From contig OX392545.1 in NCBI GenBank assembly GCA_947623455.1, forward strand, positions 20,868,001-20,932,000: DNA of 64,000 nucleotides, in the 5' to 3' direction. Both the position numbers and the translations under genes were made by a program. Origin of the DNA: Mimachlamys varia (lineage: Eukaryota; Mollusca; Bivalvia; Pectinida; Pectinidae). Below are positions 33,181 through 44,105 of this stretch, piece by piece. The notes below the pieces were generated by a model that was not told the DNA's origin, ran no database searches, and saw only the letters and a list, made by a program, of their open reading frames with translations. Numbering within the stretch: the first letter of the stretch is position 1; every line of letters starts with the position of its first letter.

Positions 33181-33508
33181 TGGGCCTTAACAGTCACCAG
33201 AATTTTGATGTGGTTGATCTTTTAGCCAATTTGACCCTTTTGAGCCCCTCCCCACTGCCCCGGGGATGGGCCAGGGTAAATTTTTTTTTCAAAATAAAAA
33301 TAAAACCGTCTTGTCCAAGTATTTATTCTAACCAAGTTTCATTCATCTCCAAAATGAAAATGAACAAATTATATCCAAAAGGGTCGTTTTCCTATATAAA
33401 GTATAGTAAATTTCACCCCATCCCAGGGGAAAATGTGAAGTGCAAGGGGCTTCAAATTTACAATTTTGATGAAGCACCTGAAGTCCTTTTCATTTATGAA
33501 GAGTTTTT

Positions 33509-35270
33509 TTAGCTCACCTGGCCCGAAGGGCCAAGTGAGCTTATGTGATGGTGCAGCGTCCGTCGTCCGTCCGTCCGTCCGTCGTCCGTCCGTCCGTCCG
33601 TCCTGCGTCCGTCAACTTTTTACTTTAAACGACTTCTAAAATACTGAAAGGCCCAGTGACATGAAATTTGGCTGGTAGATTTCTTGGAAGGAGCTGAACA
33701 ATGTTAGCGAAAAAAAATCACTTTGACCTAATTTCAAGGTCACAGGGGTAAAAAATGTTGAAACCTTCAAACAACTTCTTCTAAAATACCGTCAGGCACA
33801 GAGACTTCATATTTGACCAGTAGCTTCCTTGGATGAAGCCAAATAAAGTTTGCGAAAAGAAATGACCTTGACCTATATTCAAGGTCACAGTGAGGTTAAA
33901 TCTATTTTAACCTTTAAACGACTTCTTCTGAAATACAAAAAGCCCTAGAAACATGGCATTTGGCTGAAAGGTTTCTTGGATGAAGCCCGACAAAGTTTGC
34001 GAAAAGAAATGACCTCGACCTATATTCAAGGTCACAGGGGTCAAATCTGTTAAAACCTTCAAACGACTTCTTCTGAAATACCAAAAGCCCTAGAAGCATG
34101 ATATTTGGCTGAAAAGGTTCCTTTGATGAACCAGACAAAGTTTGCGAAAAGAAATGACCTTGACCTATATTCAAGGTCACAGGGGTCAAATCTGTTGAAA
34201 CCTTTAAACGACTTCTTCTGAAGTTCCAAAAGACCTAGAAGCATGATATTTGGCTGAAAGGTTCCTTGGATGAAGCCCGACAAAGTTTGCGAAAAGAAAT
34301 GACCTTGACTTATATTCAAGGTCACAGGGGTCAAATCTGTTAAAACCTTCAAACGACTTCTTCTGAAATACCAAAAGCCCTGGAAGCATGATATTTGGCT
34401 GAAAGGTTTCTTGGATGAAGCCTGACAAAGTTTGCGAAAAGAAATGACCTTGACCTATATTCAAGGTCACAGGGGTCAAATCTGTTAAAACCTTTAAACG
34501 ACTTCTTCTGAAATACCAAAAGCCCTAGAAGCATGATATTTGGCTGAAAGGTTCCTTGGATAAAGCCTGACAAAGTTTGCGAAAAGAAATGACCTTGACC
34601 TATATTCAAGGTCACAGGGGTCAAATCTGTTAAAACCTTTAAAAGACTTCTTCTGAAATACCAAAAACCCTAGAAGCAGGACATTTGGCTGAAATGTTTC
34701 TTGGATGAAGCTCGACAAAGTCTACAAAAAGAAATGACCTTGACTTATATTCAAGGTCACAGGGGTCAAAACTGTTAAAACCTTTAAACGACTTCTTCTG
34801 AAATACCAAAAGCCCTAGAAGCATGACATTTGTCTGAAAGGTTCCTTGGATGAAGCTCGACAAAGTCTACGAAAAGAAATGACCTTGACTTATATTCAAG
34901 GTCACAGGAGTCAAATCTGTTGAAACCTTCAAACGACTTCTTCTGAAATACCAAAAGCCCTGGAAGCATGACATTTGGCTGAAAGGTTTCTTGGATGAAG
35001 CCTGACAAAGTTTGCGAAAAGAAATGACCTTGATCTTTATTTGCCTAGAGACATGATATTTGGCTGGTAGCGTCCTGGGATGAAGCCAAACAAAATTTGA
35101 AAATGAAAATGATGTTGTCTTATAAGGTCACAGAGGTAAAATATGTTTAAATCTTAAGATGTTCTTCTAAATGTCTTACATTAAAAGATTTTAAGGGACT
35201 TTAGGGTTACACTATAATATAAGTCAGAGATTGATACCAGGTGAGCGATGCAGGCCCATTGGGCCTCTTG
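33509..35270 (-). mobile_element. Helentron-like element with a precise 145-bp tandem array
   Basis: Minus strand: starts CAAGAGGCCCAATGGGCCTG, then GCTCACCTGG; ends GGCCC-TTC-GGGCCAGGTGAG hairpin and CTAA at 33509. Preceded and followed by A-runs. Units beginning acttcttctgaaatac occur at 33921, 34066, 34211, 34356, 34501, 34646, 34791 and 34936, i.e. eight times with exactly 145 bp spacing; two diverged units precede (about 33630, 33777). The 145-bp spacing is not a multiple of three, so the overlapping minus-strand frames of 74-97 codons are by-products. Lies in intron 3. Confidence 0.8.
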
Positions 35271-35280
35271 TTTTTTTTTT

Positions 35281-35501
35281 TACATATTTTGACCCCATTA
35301 TCAGGCCCCTAGGGGTTCAGGGCAATATCAATTGTGGTTCATCATTGGCTAGGAAAGGTTCCTGTCAAATTTCATTGAAATTGGTTCAATGGTTTTTGAG
35401 AAATTGTCAAAAATGTAAATTGTTTACGGACAGACGACGCACGGCGACGGACAAAAGGCGATTAGAAAAGGTCACGTGAGACTTTGTCTCAGGTGACCTA
35501 A
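35281..35501 (+). mobile_element. Helentron-like element, 3' fragment
   Basis: Ends ggtcacgtgagactttgtct plus caggtgacctaa, the same 3' hairpin-CTAA form as the element at 54857. 5' part is missing; contains gacagacgacgcacggcgac before the end. Back-to-back with the previous element. Confidence 0.65.
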
Positions 35502-35507
35502 AAATGT

Positions 35508-36045
35508 CTCATTAGAACGGATTCCCGATGTATGCAATGGAATTGTATATGTTGAGTGCGCGTTTATTTTGGAGGCTGCGTCATAAATCTGATTAACATG
35601 ATATTTTGATCTCCGCGCTGTTCCGTAAACTTCTCTGCTGCGGAGTGAGAACAAGGTATTTTAATAAGATTGCTCTGCCACATTCCTAGTTGCGTACAAT
35701 TTACGTTCTTCCTGTCAATTTAACATTATACCTCTTTTTTTTGTCGAACTTTTAACAGACTTGCGTTAGTTGTGGTTTTGTTTTTACGTCCCCGGTGTAT
35801 GCCATGTGGGTGATTGTATTGAGTGCGTTTGTATTTAAGAGGCTGTTTTTGTTGCCCAATTTTGACATTGAACTTACCTGGACGCAGTTTAACTTGTTAT
35901 AGAACTCCAACGACGTGAAACTGTCCTTTAACGCATTTTTCGTTGTATGTCCTATTAATGTCATTAAAGGACGGCTTCCTGGTGAATGCGATGCAAGTGT
36001 TATGTATTTGGTAGGATGCGATATGTTCGTGTGTTCCCATGCTGA
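35508..36045 (-). repeat. Pieces of SINE-tail repeat with a short MITE inserted
   Basis: Three fragments: 35508-35580, 35778-35850 and 35935-36030 (gcgatgtgggtg-, ggaggctg-, cattaaaggacgg-like). Between the first and second lies an 88-bp CAATCTGATT-type derivative (35585-35672: aatctgattaacatgatatt ... attttaataagattg) with no clear target duplication. Confidence 0.5.
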
Positions 36046-36444
36046 CACTTGAAAATGCCACCTAATTGAAGTTTGAATTTGTTTAGGTTGATTAGCTTAC
36101 CTGCCTGAAGGGCAAGTGAACTAGCTTGTGGGTAGGTGCGGCGTCTCTCGTCCATCAATAGTTCACTTCAAACAACTATCAGGCAGAAATAACACCCATA
36201 AATATATATATACATTTCAATTTATTATTTCTCATCGTCACCTAGCATATACCCCGGCAGCCTGATCAATCAACTCCACTGATTGCATTTACTCTGATTA
36301 CTTTGATCGAGCTGTCGACATTATTCTTTGTACGTGTACTTGTGATTAAACCTGACGTTGAAACATGCTGTGTCTAATAGAATAACAAAAGATGTAAAAT
36401 GCGTATTGGTTGTCGTATTGTGGCATTCATTGGTGCGTAACATA

Positions 36445-37353
36445 CAGTTGTGGTAACGCACAACGCACCAAAAATGCGTGCGTGTATCGTGCATACATCG
36501 TTCGCCCAACGGGGCGATGTAAAGATCGTGCGTGATGTGTGCGATTCTCATCGCACACCCGCACGATTGGTACAATTGGTCGATAAATATTACGGAATAA
36601 AAGAAATTGTGGAACCTTCTTGTCGAAAAACAATATAATTTCGCATCATGTTTATTGTGATTTTGTTAACTTTACAATATACATTTAACAGTATGACAGT
36701 AACTAGGAGACAGTCAAGCGCGGGTTCAGCTCCAATGTATCAGAATAGGTAAATAACATATCAGAATCTTCCCTGTCCCGTGTCCGGCGATCTGCTACGA
36801 CAACCATTACCAAGCGACCGTTATGAAAACAAACTGGACACTTATAATTAGTTATTTGAACACCCCGTCCCCTCCCCTCCTCACCACTGTACCTGTGTTT
36901 TCACACCTAGGCGAGTGTTGTAAGTGCCCCGGGCAAGATACATCTGCATATATACTCTATGTACAGGTATACCTTGGTGAAAACTGGCAATATTTACCTG
37001 AATGTCAACATGTGTTCAAAGTTTACATGCATCTATTTGGTTAGTTTCAAAAACTACAAAAAGACTATTCCTAATTTTAAGAAATATATAGATAGAAATA
37101 TCAACTGGTGTATGTAGTTAAAATATAGAAATATGCTTAAAACGTGTTAACTACATATGTAGCGCAAGCCGTATATTAGTGTTAAGCCATTTCTCATTTT
37201 ACACCAACTACGATTGTCATCGCACAATGTTAGTTTATTGTGCGCCCACGTGTACGTTAGAAATAATCGCACAGGATCGTACGTTCGCACATCGTGTACA
37301 CACCGTTCGCCCACCATGCGCACACCGTGTAACGTTGTGCGATCCCACAACTG
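36445..37353. mobile_element. 909-bp TIR element, TA target duplication
   Basis: Left end CAGTTGTGGTAACGCACAAC and right end, read inward, CAGTTGTGGGATCGCACAAC; TA on both sides (36443-36444, 37354-37355). Similarity between the two ends continues for about 100 bp (gttcgccca, gtgcgattatt-like). CAGT + TA points to Tc1-like non-autonomous origin. The interior shows no transposase. Confidence 0.65.
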
Positions 37354-37488
37354 TACATTGCCTAACCTTTCATGGTGTGTTGAATACGTTTGCATTTGGA
37401 AGGCGGCGGTATGTTTTCCTTGCGATAGTCTGGGGAAGTGCAATCGGATTGAAATGCAGATCCTCAGTCTCGCTCTGTTCTGATCTGA

Positions 37489-37858
37489 CAATTTTATTAA
37501 AATCATATATTGATCTCCGCGCTGCTGCGTAAAGATACGAGAAAATCCCATAGGGAGTCACGTCCCGATGACCTTTTACATTAGCCAATCAAATTACTAC
37601 TTTCAGAATCTTGACAGTGAAATTTTGAGGCGACAAAGCTTGCATAAACACATTTTTCCGTTTAGTCATTTCGTCACCAAAAAGTTCGTGCGGAATAATG
37701 TGACGAAATGGCTTGCTGCAAGTTGACAGGTCATTGGAAAATTATTTTAGCGTTAAGTAAAGAGGCGACAAAGGTCATCTGGACGTGACCTCTTATGGGA
37801 TGTTGTCGGATCCTTGTAAAACGAAGTAAGAACAAGAATCTGTATCTTACTCAGATTG
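37489..37858. mobile_element. CAATCTGATT-family MITE
   Basis: Ends caattttattaaaatcatat and tctgtatcttactcagattg (mutated). The interior is close to copy A (gtcatttcgtcaccaaaaag, gaggcgacaaag). A cut 5' end of a further copy (caatcggattgaaatgcaga) is at 37441. Confidence 0.8.
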
Positions 37859-38261
37859 AAGGATCTGACAACATCCCGTAAGGTGTCGTGTTTTGGTGAC
37901 CTTTGTTGCCTCTTTGCTTCATATTAGTAAACTTTTCCAATAACGCTGGCATCAGCGGTAAGTTATTTCTTAAGAACATCACACATTATTTTTTGTGACG
38001 AAATGACTTAACGTACAGATACGATTATGCAAGCTTTGTCGCCTCAAACATTCAAATCAAAGATTTTGAAGTAGTTATTTGATATGACTAATGTATAAGG
38101 TCTGTATAACCTCTGTGCTGCGTGAAGATCTGAGATAATCCCACAAGGGGTCATATCGGATGATGTCAGATCCTTGTCACATGGGATGTCCTCAGATCTA
38201 CACGCAGCAGACAGAAGTTTACGAAACGGCGCGAAGATCAAGATATGATTGTAATCGGATC
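37859..38261. mobile_element. CAATCTGATT-family MITE, opposite orientation
   Basis: Begins aaggatctgacaacatcccg, ends gatatgattgtaatcggat; directly abuts the previous copy, head to head. Confidence 0.7.
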
Positions 38262-38369
38262 GATACTGACAACGGGTAGGCCAGTCGTTCCTGTCCTATA
38301 AGGTAACTTCCCCTGACTTTGATCAGAAGTCAAGAAGTTTTTGGGAAAGTAAATGCAGAGTTTTCCTTT

Positions 38370-38850
38370 TAATAGCTCATCTGCAATATCATTATGATGC
38401 CACAACCCTTCCTTCGTCTCAATTTAGGTCATCGGTCAGGATGACCTATTGCTATCGTGCTTCTTTTAACAATCTTCTTCTCATAACCAAAAGGCCCAAG
38501 ATGCTGAGAACTGGCCAGTAGGTATCAGGGATAGTGTTACAAAGCTCTTCATATCAATAACCTTGACCGACTTTCAAGGTCATTCGGGTGAAATATGTAA
38601 AAAAAAAAACAACTATTTTCTCCTAACCAACCGGAAAGTCTAGGTTAATGATATTTGGCTAACATGTACCTGGGATGGAGTGCTACAAACTTTCCTCATA
38701 TCAATGACCGTGACCTACAAAATGTACTTTCAAGGTCACGGGGGTCAAATGTGTTTAAAGTATTTCATGCAATTTTTCGGAAACTAAAATGCTAAGAGTG
38801 ATATGTGTATGGAGCATGCTGGGATAAGGTTTAAAGGTCGTATGGATATA
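38370..38850 (-). repeat. Worn tandem-type (Helentron-like) remnant
   Basis: Two diverged units share tggctaacatgtacctggga / ggccagtaggtatcaggga, ctcatatcaatgacc and tttcaaggtcacgggggtc, recalling the 145-bp unit at 33.6-35.0 kb. Termini are not recognisable. Confidence 0.45.
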
Positions 38851-38860
38851 ATATTTTAAT

Positions 38861-39119
38861 AATCTGATTATCATCATATCTTGATCTCCGCTCCGTTAAT
38901 TTCTCTCCGCTGCGTCAAGATCAGAGGACAGTCATGTTCGGATGACCTTTGTCGCCTCTTTAATTAACAAAATAGAGAAATTGTTCAATGACCTGTCACC
39001 TCGCAGCAAGTCATTTTGTCACATTATTCAACATTTCCTTTTTGGTGACGAAATGACTAAACGTACAAATGTAATTATAAAGTGCTTTGTCTCCTCAAAA
39101 ATCCACATTTCATAATGCA
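38861..39119. mobile_element. CAATCTGATT-family MITE, partial
   Basis: aatctgattatcatcatatc start, gtcattttgtcacattattc and ggtgacgaaatgactaaacg inside, missing the far end. Confidence 0.65.
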
Positions 39120-39126
39120 AAAGGTC

Positions 39127-39501
39127 CAATCTGATTAAAATGACATCTTCATCTCCGCGCCGTTCCGTAAATTTCTCTCTACTGCGTTAAGATCTGAGAA
39201 AATCCCATAGGACGTCATGTTCCGACGACCTTACAATTAGCCAATCAAATTACTACAGAATCTTGACTGCGAATTTTTGAGGCGCCAAAGCTAGCATAAT
39301 CGCATTTGTCCGTTTAGTCATTTCGTCCCCGTAATGAATAAAGTGACGAAATGACTTGCTTGAAGATAACCGGTCATTGGAAAAATATTTTGGTGTAAGC
39401 TCAAGAGGCGACAAAGGTCATCTGAAGGTGACCTCTTATGGGATGATGTCAGATCCTTGTAAAACGGAGCGAGAACAAGGATCTGTGTTTTAATCAGATT
39501 G
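39127..39501. mobile_element. CAATCTGATT-family MITE, 9-bp TSD with one mismatch
   Basis: Ends caatctgattaaaatgacat / tgttttaatcagattg; flanks caaaaggtc (39118-39126) and cataaggtc (39502-39510). Confidence 0.82.
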
Positions 39502-39714
39502 CATAAGGTCAAACGTGACCCCCTATGGCCGTTGATAGACAAACGCTGCTATATGGCATATAACCTCGCTTGCCAACCGGGCAAGTCAGCAAAAAATTAG
39601 TAGATCCTTGATCGACGCTCAATATACTTTTGCATCCACAAAACGTCTTGTTCCCCACAACCAATCCAGTTAAATACAAAAAAATAATTGTTGAAAAAAT
39701 GCAATGTAAAAATG

Positions 39715-40103
39715 CAATCTGATTAAAATCATATCTTGATCTCCGCGCCGTTACGTAAACTTCTCTCTGCTGCGTTAAGATCTGAGATAACCCAATAGAG
39801 GGTCATGTCCCGATGACCTTTCGCATTAGCCAATCAAATTACTACTGGCAGAATCTTGACAGTGAAATTTTGAGGCGACAAAGCTTGCATAAACACATTT
39901 TTCCGTTTAGTCATTTCGTCACCAAATAGTTCGTGCGGAATAATGTGACGAAATGGCTTGCTGCAAGATGACAGGTCGTTGGAAAAATATTTAAGTGTTA
40001 AGTAAAGAGGCGACAAAGGTCATCTGGACGTGACCTCTTATGGGATTATGTCAGATCCTTGTAAAACGGAGTGAGAACAAGGATATGTATTTTAATCAGA
40101 TTG
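39715..40103. mobile_element. CAATCTGATT-family MITE, 10-bp TSD, beside the lectin exon 4 acceptor
   Basis: Ends caatctgattaaaatcatat / gtattttaatcagattg; tgtaaaaatg on both sides (39705-39714, 40104-40113). The right end is only 52 bp from exon 4, so the insertion sits at the edge of the branch-point region of intron 3. Confidence 0.9.
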
Positions 40104-40155
40104 TGTAAAAATGATTAATGCCATAAAAAAATTATGTTTTTAATTTATTTATTAG

Positions 40156-40364
40156 CTCGACTGGGATTTTTCATCGCCGGGGAAAACTTGAACGGGGTGT
40201 GGACACTGCCCGATAACACCGTCTTGGATCAAAACGTCCAGTGGTCAACAGTCATTATGAACTATGATGGGCCTTGCATGGTGCTATGGAGGGCTACAGG
40301 AGACTATGTATTAACTGATGGTGGATGTTCAACCAAATATCGCTTCATATGCGAGGAGAAGTAG
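40156..40364 (+). CDS. Secreted PAN/C-type lectin protein, exon 4 (C-terminal half of C-type lectin domain, stop)
   Basis: Acceptor ttatttattag ends at 40155; entry phase 1 matches exon 3. It reads RLGFFIAGENLNGVWTLPDN, then QNVQWS, DGPCMVLWRATG and GGCSTKYRFICEEK, stop TAG at 40362-40364. This is the 'WIG..d..g.W.w.dg ... C..l ... C....FICe' second half of a C-type lectin domain. The EPN/QPD and WND motifs of calcium-dependent sugar binding are absent (LTDGGC stands where WNDxxC is usual), so calcium-dependent sugar binding is doubtful. Total spliced length: 816 bp, 271 residues. No AATAAA is seen soon after the stop. Confidence 0.83.
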
Positions 40365-41106
40365 CCGGATTTAATTGTTTGAAGCAAATGAAAATACTAC
40401 GTTCCAACATGAATCTATGAACAAAGAACCTACAATCTGATTAAAATGCAGATCGTAATTGTCGCGCTTCGTAACTAGTCTCTTGCATAGGATCTGACAA
40501 TATCTTATCTGCTGAACCCTTGTATCAGTCAATAAGTTCACTGCTTCTTCCAGAATATTGCATGTGTACGTTGGCTGGCGAAAAACGCCAATCTGATTAA
40601 AATCCACGGTGATATGTCTACATTCTGAAACCAATGCGGCTATGCATGTCTTAATTTTATTAGTAAGCTGACACTGGAAACGGAACGTTAGTTGCATGTG
40701 TACGTCTATTAGATAGGCCTAGCTGGCACTCTTGAGAAAAGAACGGCTTGTAATGCATGCTTAGGCCTATTAGATAGATGACACACTGAAAACTGCGGCT
40801 TACATGTAGTTGCATGTGTACGTATGTTAGATATACCTAGCTGACACTCTGAAAACAACGGCTTATGCATGTGTACATATTCTGAGAACAGAACAGCTTA
40901 TAGCAACATGTTCTGAAAACAACTACTTAGTAAAGGAAAATTTTCTGAAACAAGAATAACTTAGCTTAGGAACACACATTCAGTTGTATTCACTACATGT
41001 TTAGACTAGTGTTTATTATGTATTGTTTCTAGAGGGAGAGTGGACGTCTAGCCCATGTCGTAAGCGGCTAGTTATATCTCAATGGTTTTGTGTTTTGTAG
41101 ACTTGT
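40365..41106. repeat. Downstream region with MITE ends and worn tandem repeats
   Basis: MITE-like ends caatctgattaaaatgcaga (40434) and caatctgattaaaatcc (40590) are fragments. 40685-40920 holds degenerate repeats of gcatgtgtacg, ctgacactctgaaaac and ggcttat. A direct duplication of about 75 bp pairs 41000-41075 with 41098-41172 (ttattatgtattg, ggacgtctagcc, gtcgtaag). Confidence 0.5.
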
Positions 41107-41224
41107 GTGTATTATGTATTGCTTCTTGTAGGAGGTTGGACGTCTAGCCAGTGTCGTAAGCAGCTAGTAATAATGATGTACCATGTCGGATATATACTCC
41201 ATGTCAAGTTGGTCTTATTTCCTA

Positions 41225-41268
41225 GCATCACTGAAGAGTCCTATGTGGACGAAACAGCTGTATGGTGC
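41225..41268 (+). ncRNA. Hammerhead ribozyme (type I), complete motif
   Basis: Stem I GCATCA (41225-41230) pairs with TGGTGC (41263-41268, one G-U); core CTGAAGA (41231-41237); stem II GTCC-TATGT-GGAC; core GAAA (41251-41254); CAGCTG as a self-complementary stem III; predicted cleavage after GTA at 41262. All invariant core bases are present. The stem III palindrome is too short to close by itself, so cleavage would need two copies pairing, as described for minimal animal hammerheads. Flanks match those at 62659. Confidence 0.88.
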
Positions 41269-41400
41269 AGTTTAATTCATTTTTTCGGCATTCTGTATCT
41301 ATTAATAAATTTAAAAGGTGCAGCACATGTGTGTGTTACATCATCTTTTCAAGACATTAAGTTGTGTATTGAGAGTGAATGTCTCGTACACTTTTGAAGC
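41269..41400 (+). repeat. Hammerhead-associated repeat body
   Basis: attcattttttcggcattct, gtatctatt, aaaaggtgcagcacatgtgt and gttacatcat are shared with 62700-62790 and partly with 33070-33180, defining the unit downstream of the cleavage site. Confidence 0.6.
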
Positions 41401-41639
41401 TAGTAATCTTCTAGGTAATTTCATATCTAGATGCAAATCTGATTTCTGGTATACATTTTGTTACCATTTCTATACTTGTTACATTCTAATTTACTTCAGG
41501 CTTTTACATAAATTATCATTCAACTGAACGTTGTTGTTATTTTATTTATCAGCAGGGATTGGGAAACAGGAATTCGACAATGGCAGCGAGCTAGGGATAG
41601 CTGGCGTGTAATGTGTTAATGGTGGTACACATGTATTGA

Positions 41640-42664
41640 TGATAATGCCCCAGGTTGATTAGATGCCCAGTACAAACTTTTTGACAGTTGGTTAGTGGCC
41701 AGCTTCAACTCGCAATTCCAAAATTTTGACGGAAAGTGGTAACAATAACAATATTCCAGTACATACTCATCTTCTTGGTGATAGTGGCTATCCATCTCGT
41801 CGGTGGTTGCTTACTCCCTTCCTGAGACCCCAAGCTGGCGCACAGGCAAGTTACAACAGGTACGAATGTAACACTAATTTCAGTTTGTTTTAACTACAGT
41901 ACATCATTTGTTTGATTATCAAGTAACGTAACGTTAGTGATATAATATGGGAACTATAGAGAAAACACATTTACGATTCCAATCAGTTCCAAAGGGTAAA
42001 AGGTAATATACTTATGTGTGTTATATTGAAAGATTTTTGAAATAAGACTTTGGCGAATTCGATGTGCATAAAACCTCTCGTAGAAATAAGCTCAATTAGT
42101 ACAATAAAATTTGCCTTATCAAGAAGTCGCTCGAGCTATTATGCTACTCAATATTTGGAGCAAATTAAAACGGACAGGCGAATAGTGCGTGGTACATGTA
42201 CGTGTATACCACATTCTCATCTATTGGAGTTGCCTCCCTTATTTTCACTCCGTTAATTATGGTTACAGGGGCGTGACACGATTATCCAAATAATGGTACA
42301 TATATTATATGTATTAGTGTGTCAAATAAAGGTCCTTATATATACCAGGTATGTGGGTGTTACATATATACATGTAGAAACAAAAAGTAATATAATTTGT
42401 GGAATCGGACCTTGATGGCAACGTAAAGATTACTGGTGGTAAATCTTTTACAGGGCCCATAGAAGAACTAGGAGTGGTGTTGAAAGAGGCATCGGTCAGC
42501 TAAAGCGCCGCTTCCATGCCCTTCACGAAGTTCGACTATCCCCGCAAAAAGCATGCCAAGTTATATTAGCTTGTGGTGTAATGCACAACCTCTGTAAGGA
42601 CAGGCAGAACCCGATTCCGCCTTTCCCGCTTTGTCAAAATCATAAGCATTTAAAATGGTACTGA
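41640..42664 (+). pseudogene. Harbinger (HARBI1-like, DDE_Tnp_4) transposase, spliced C-terminal relic
   Basis: Exon ending at 41859: STRNSKILTES, then HLLGDSGYPSRRWLLTPFLR (second catalytic Asp in GDSGY) and QASYNR. Donor gtacga (41860). Next exon from 42454 after ttttacag: AHRRTRSGVERGIGQLKRRF (catalytic Glu in VERG), PQKACQVILACGVMHNL and stop TGA at 42662. The Arg codon is split AG|G exactly across the intron. Upstream the first-Asp region is reduced to WPAST, so the copy is incomplete and inactive. The intron (594 bp) has no further coding sequence. Confidence 0.78.
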
Positions 42665-43010
42665 AGGATATATTTGAAAAGAGAAATGGAATTGAAGATC
42701 ATATCTTTAAGTGCTGAATCACTAATCAGCGGCCAGGAAATAAAGACAAATTTGCAGAATCACGCAACCAAAGTTGCAATTGTGTTCGTAGAGTCATAAT
42801 ACACATATATACGAAATTTGAGTGAAATCGGACAATATCCAAGTTTTGACCAATCAGTTGTAAGGAAATGGCGGGCATTTTGTTGAATCATGATACGCAA
42901 GTTGCGATAGTGTTCGTAGAGTCTTAATACACCTACATACCAATTTGAGTGAAATATGACGATATCTAAACTGAATCCCGCTCCAGGTCTTAGACAGAAC
43001 TCCTGAAAAA
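42665..43010. other. Non-coding interval with a degenerate direct repeat
   Basis: 42760-42850 and 42890-42965 share gcaattgtgttcgtagagtc, aatacac, atacgaaatttgagtgaaat and gacaatatcc-like blocks. No gene. Confidence 0.45.
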
Positions 43011-43012
43011 AA

Positions 43013-43200
43013 TCGGAGAATACCAATGCGTCGATAAAACCATAATCCGAACTCGAAATCGATTAAACTAAGGCAAAAAGGAACAAAGGAAATATTTACA
43101 TGGAGACTCTAGTAAAAAAGCACAGGAGAATAAATCAGACCAGTTATTCCGGAAGAAAAAGCGTCTTCTGCTTCATCAATAATATTCTGGACATAAATGT
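43013..43200 (-). mobile_element. Penelope-like 3' end fragment
   Basis: cggagaataccaatgcgtcg, ataatccgaactcgaaatcg and aatatttacatggagactct are the shared 3' end, minus orientation, truncated. Confidence 0.55.
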
Positions 43201-43486
43201 ATGTGTCGCATCCTTCCTTTTCTTTCTTGAATGATCCTCTGTACATTTCAATCCTTAACTAACTTCCGACTCAATTATTCCGGTGTGTTTTGATAACTGT
43301 CTATACTTCATTAGGAAAGAAAATTTATTTAGGAAATTCCTATTCACATTTTTTTTCTTCGCCAAAGATTTCTTTTAAAATTGTTCCTGTGTATTTTGAT
43401 AACTGTCCATACTTCTATTTTAAGAATTTTCTGTTCACATTTGTGTCTTCGACAAAGATCTCTTTTCAAACACTTGAGGATTATTC

Positions 43487-43842
43487 CAATCTGATTAAAA
43501 TCATATCTTGAACTCCGCGCCGCTCCTCTCTGCTGCGTTAAGATCTGAGATAATCCCATGGGGGGTCATGTCCCGATGACCTTTTGCATTAGCCAATCAA
43601 ATTACTACTGGCAAATTCTTGACAGCGAATTTTTGAGGCGACGAAGCTAGCAAAATCGCATTTGTCAGTTTAGTCATTTCGTCACCAAAATGTTTACGTG
43701 GAATAAACTGACGAAATGACTTCCTGCAAAATGACAGGTCATTGGAAAATTATTTTGGTGTTAAATCAAGAGGCGACAAAGGTCATCAGAACGTGACCTC
43801 TTATGGGATGATGTCAGATCCTTGTAACACAGAATCAGATTG
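43487..43842. mobile_element. CAATCTGATT-family MITE
   Basis: Ends caatctgattaaaatcatat and cacagaatcagattg. Flanks ggattattc and gatctattc resemble a decayed 9-bp duplication. Another fragment (aatctgacaacatccaataa) is at 43901-43950. Confidence 0.78.
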
Positions 43843-43950
43843 GATCTATTCAGAATATCCAGTTTTCTGCTTGTTTCTAGGATGATAACTTGTACATCAA
43901 TCTGACAACATCCAATAAGAGGTCACTTTAAGATGACTTTTGTCGCAAAA

Positions 43951-44105
43951 ATAAGAATTTCATATAAAAGCGATATGATTAGGAAAACGGAACTGAATAT
44001 AAACACCAATCATTTCTACGATTAAAACAACAACAAAAAACCGAAAAAACGATACAAAGTTTTAAAATTGGTAACCTGTTTATATATTGATTGATAAAAA
44101 AAATC
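43951..44105. other. Short non-coding interval
   Basis: A-rich; nothing recognised. Confidence 0.3.

Noticed and set aside
33914..35008. A series of overlapping minus-strand frames of 74-97 codons
   Set aside because: They arise from the 145-bp satellite: each ends and restarts at the same spot in every unit.
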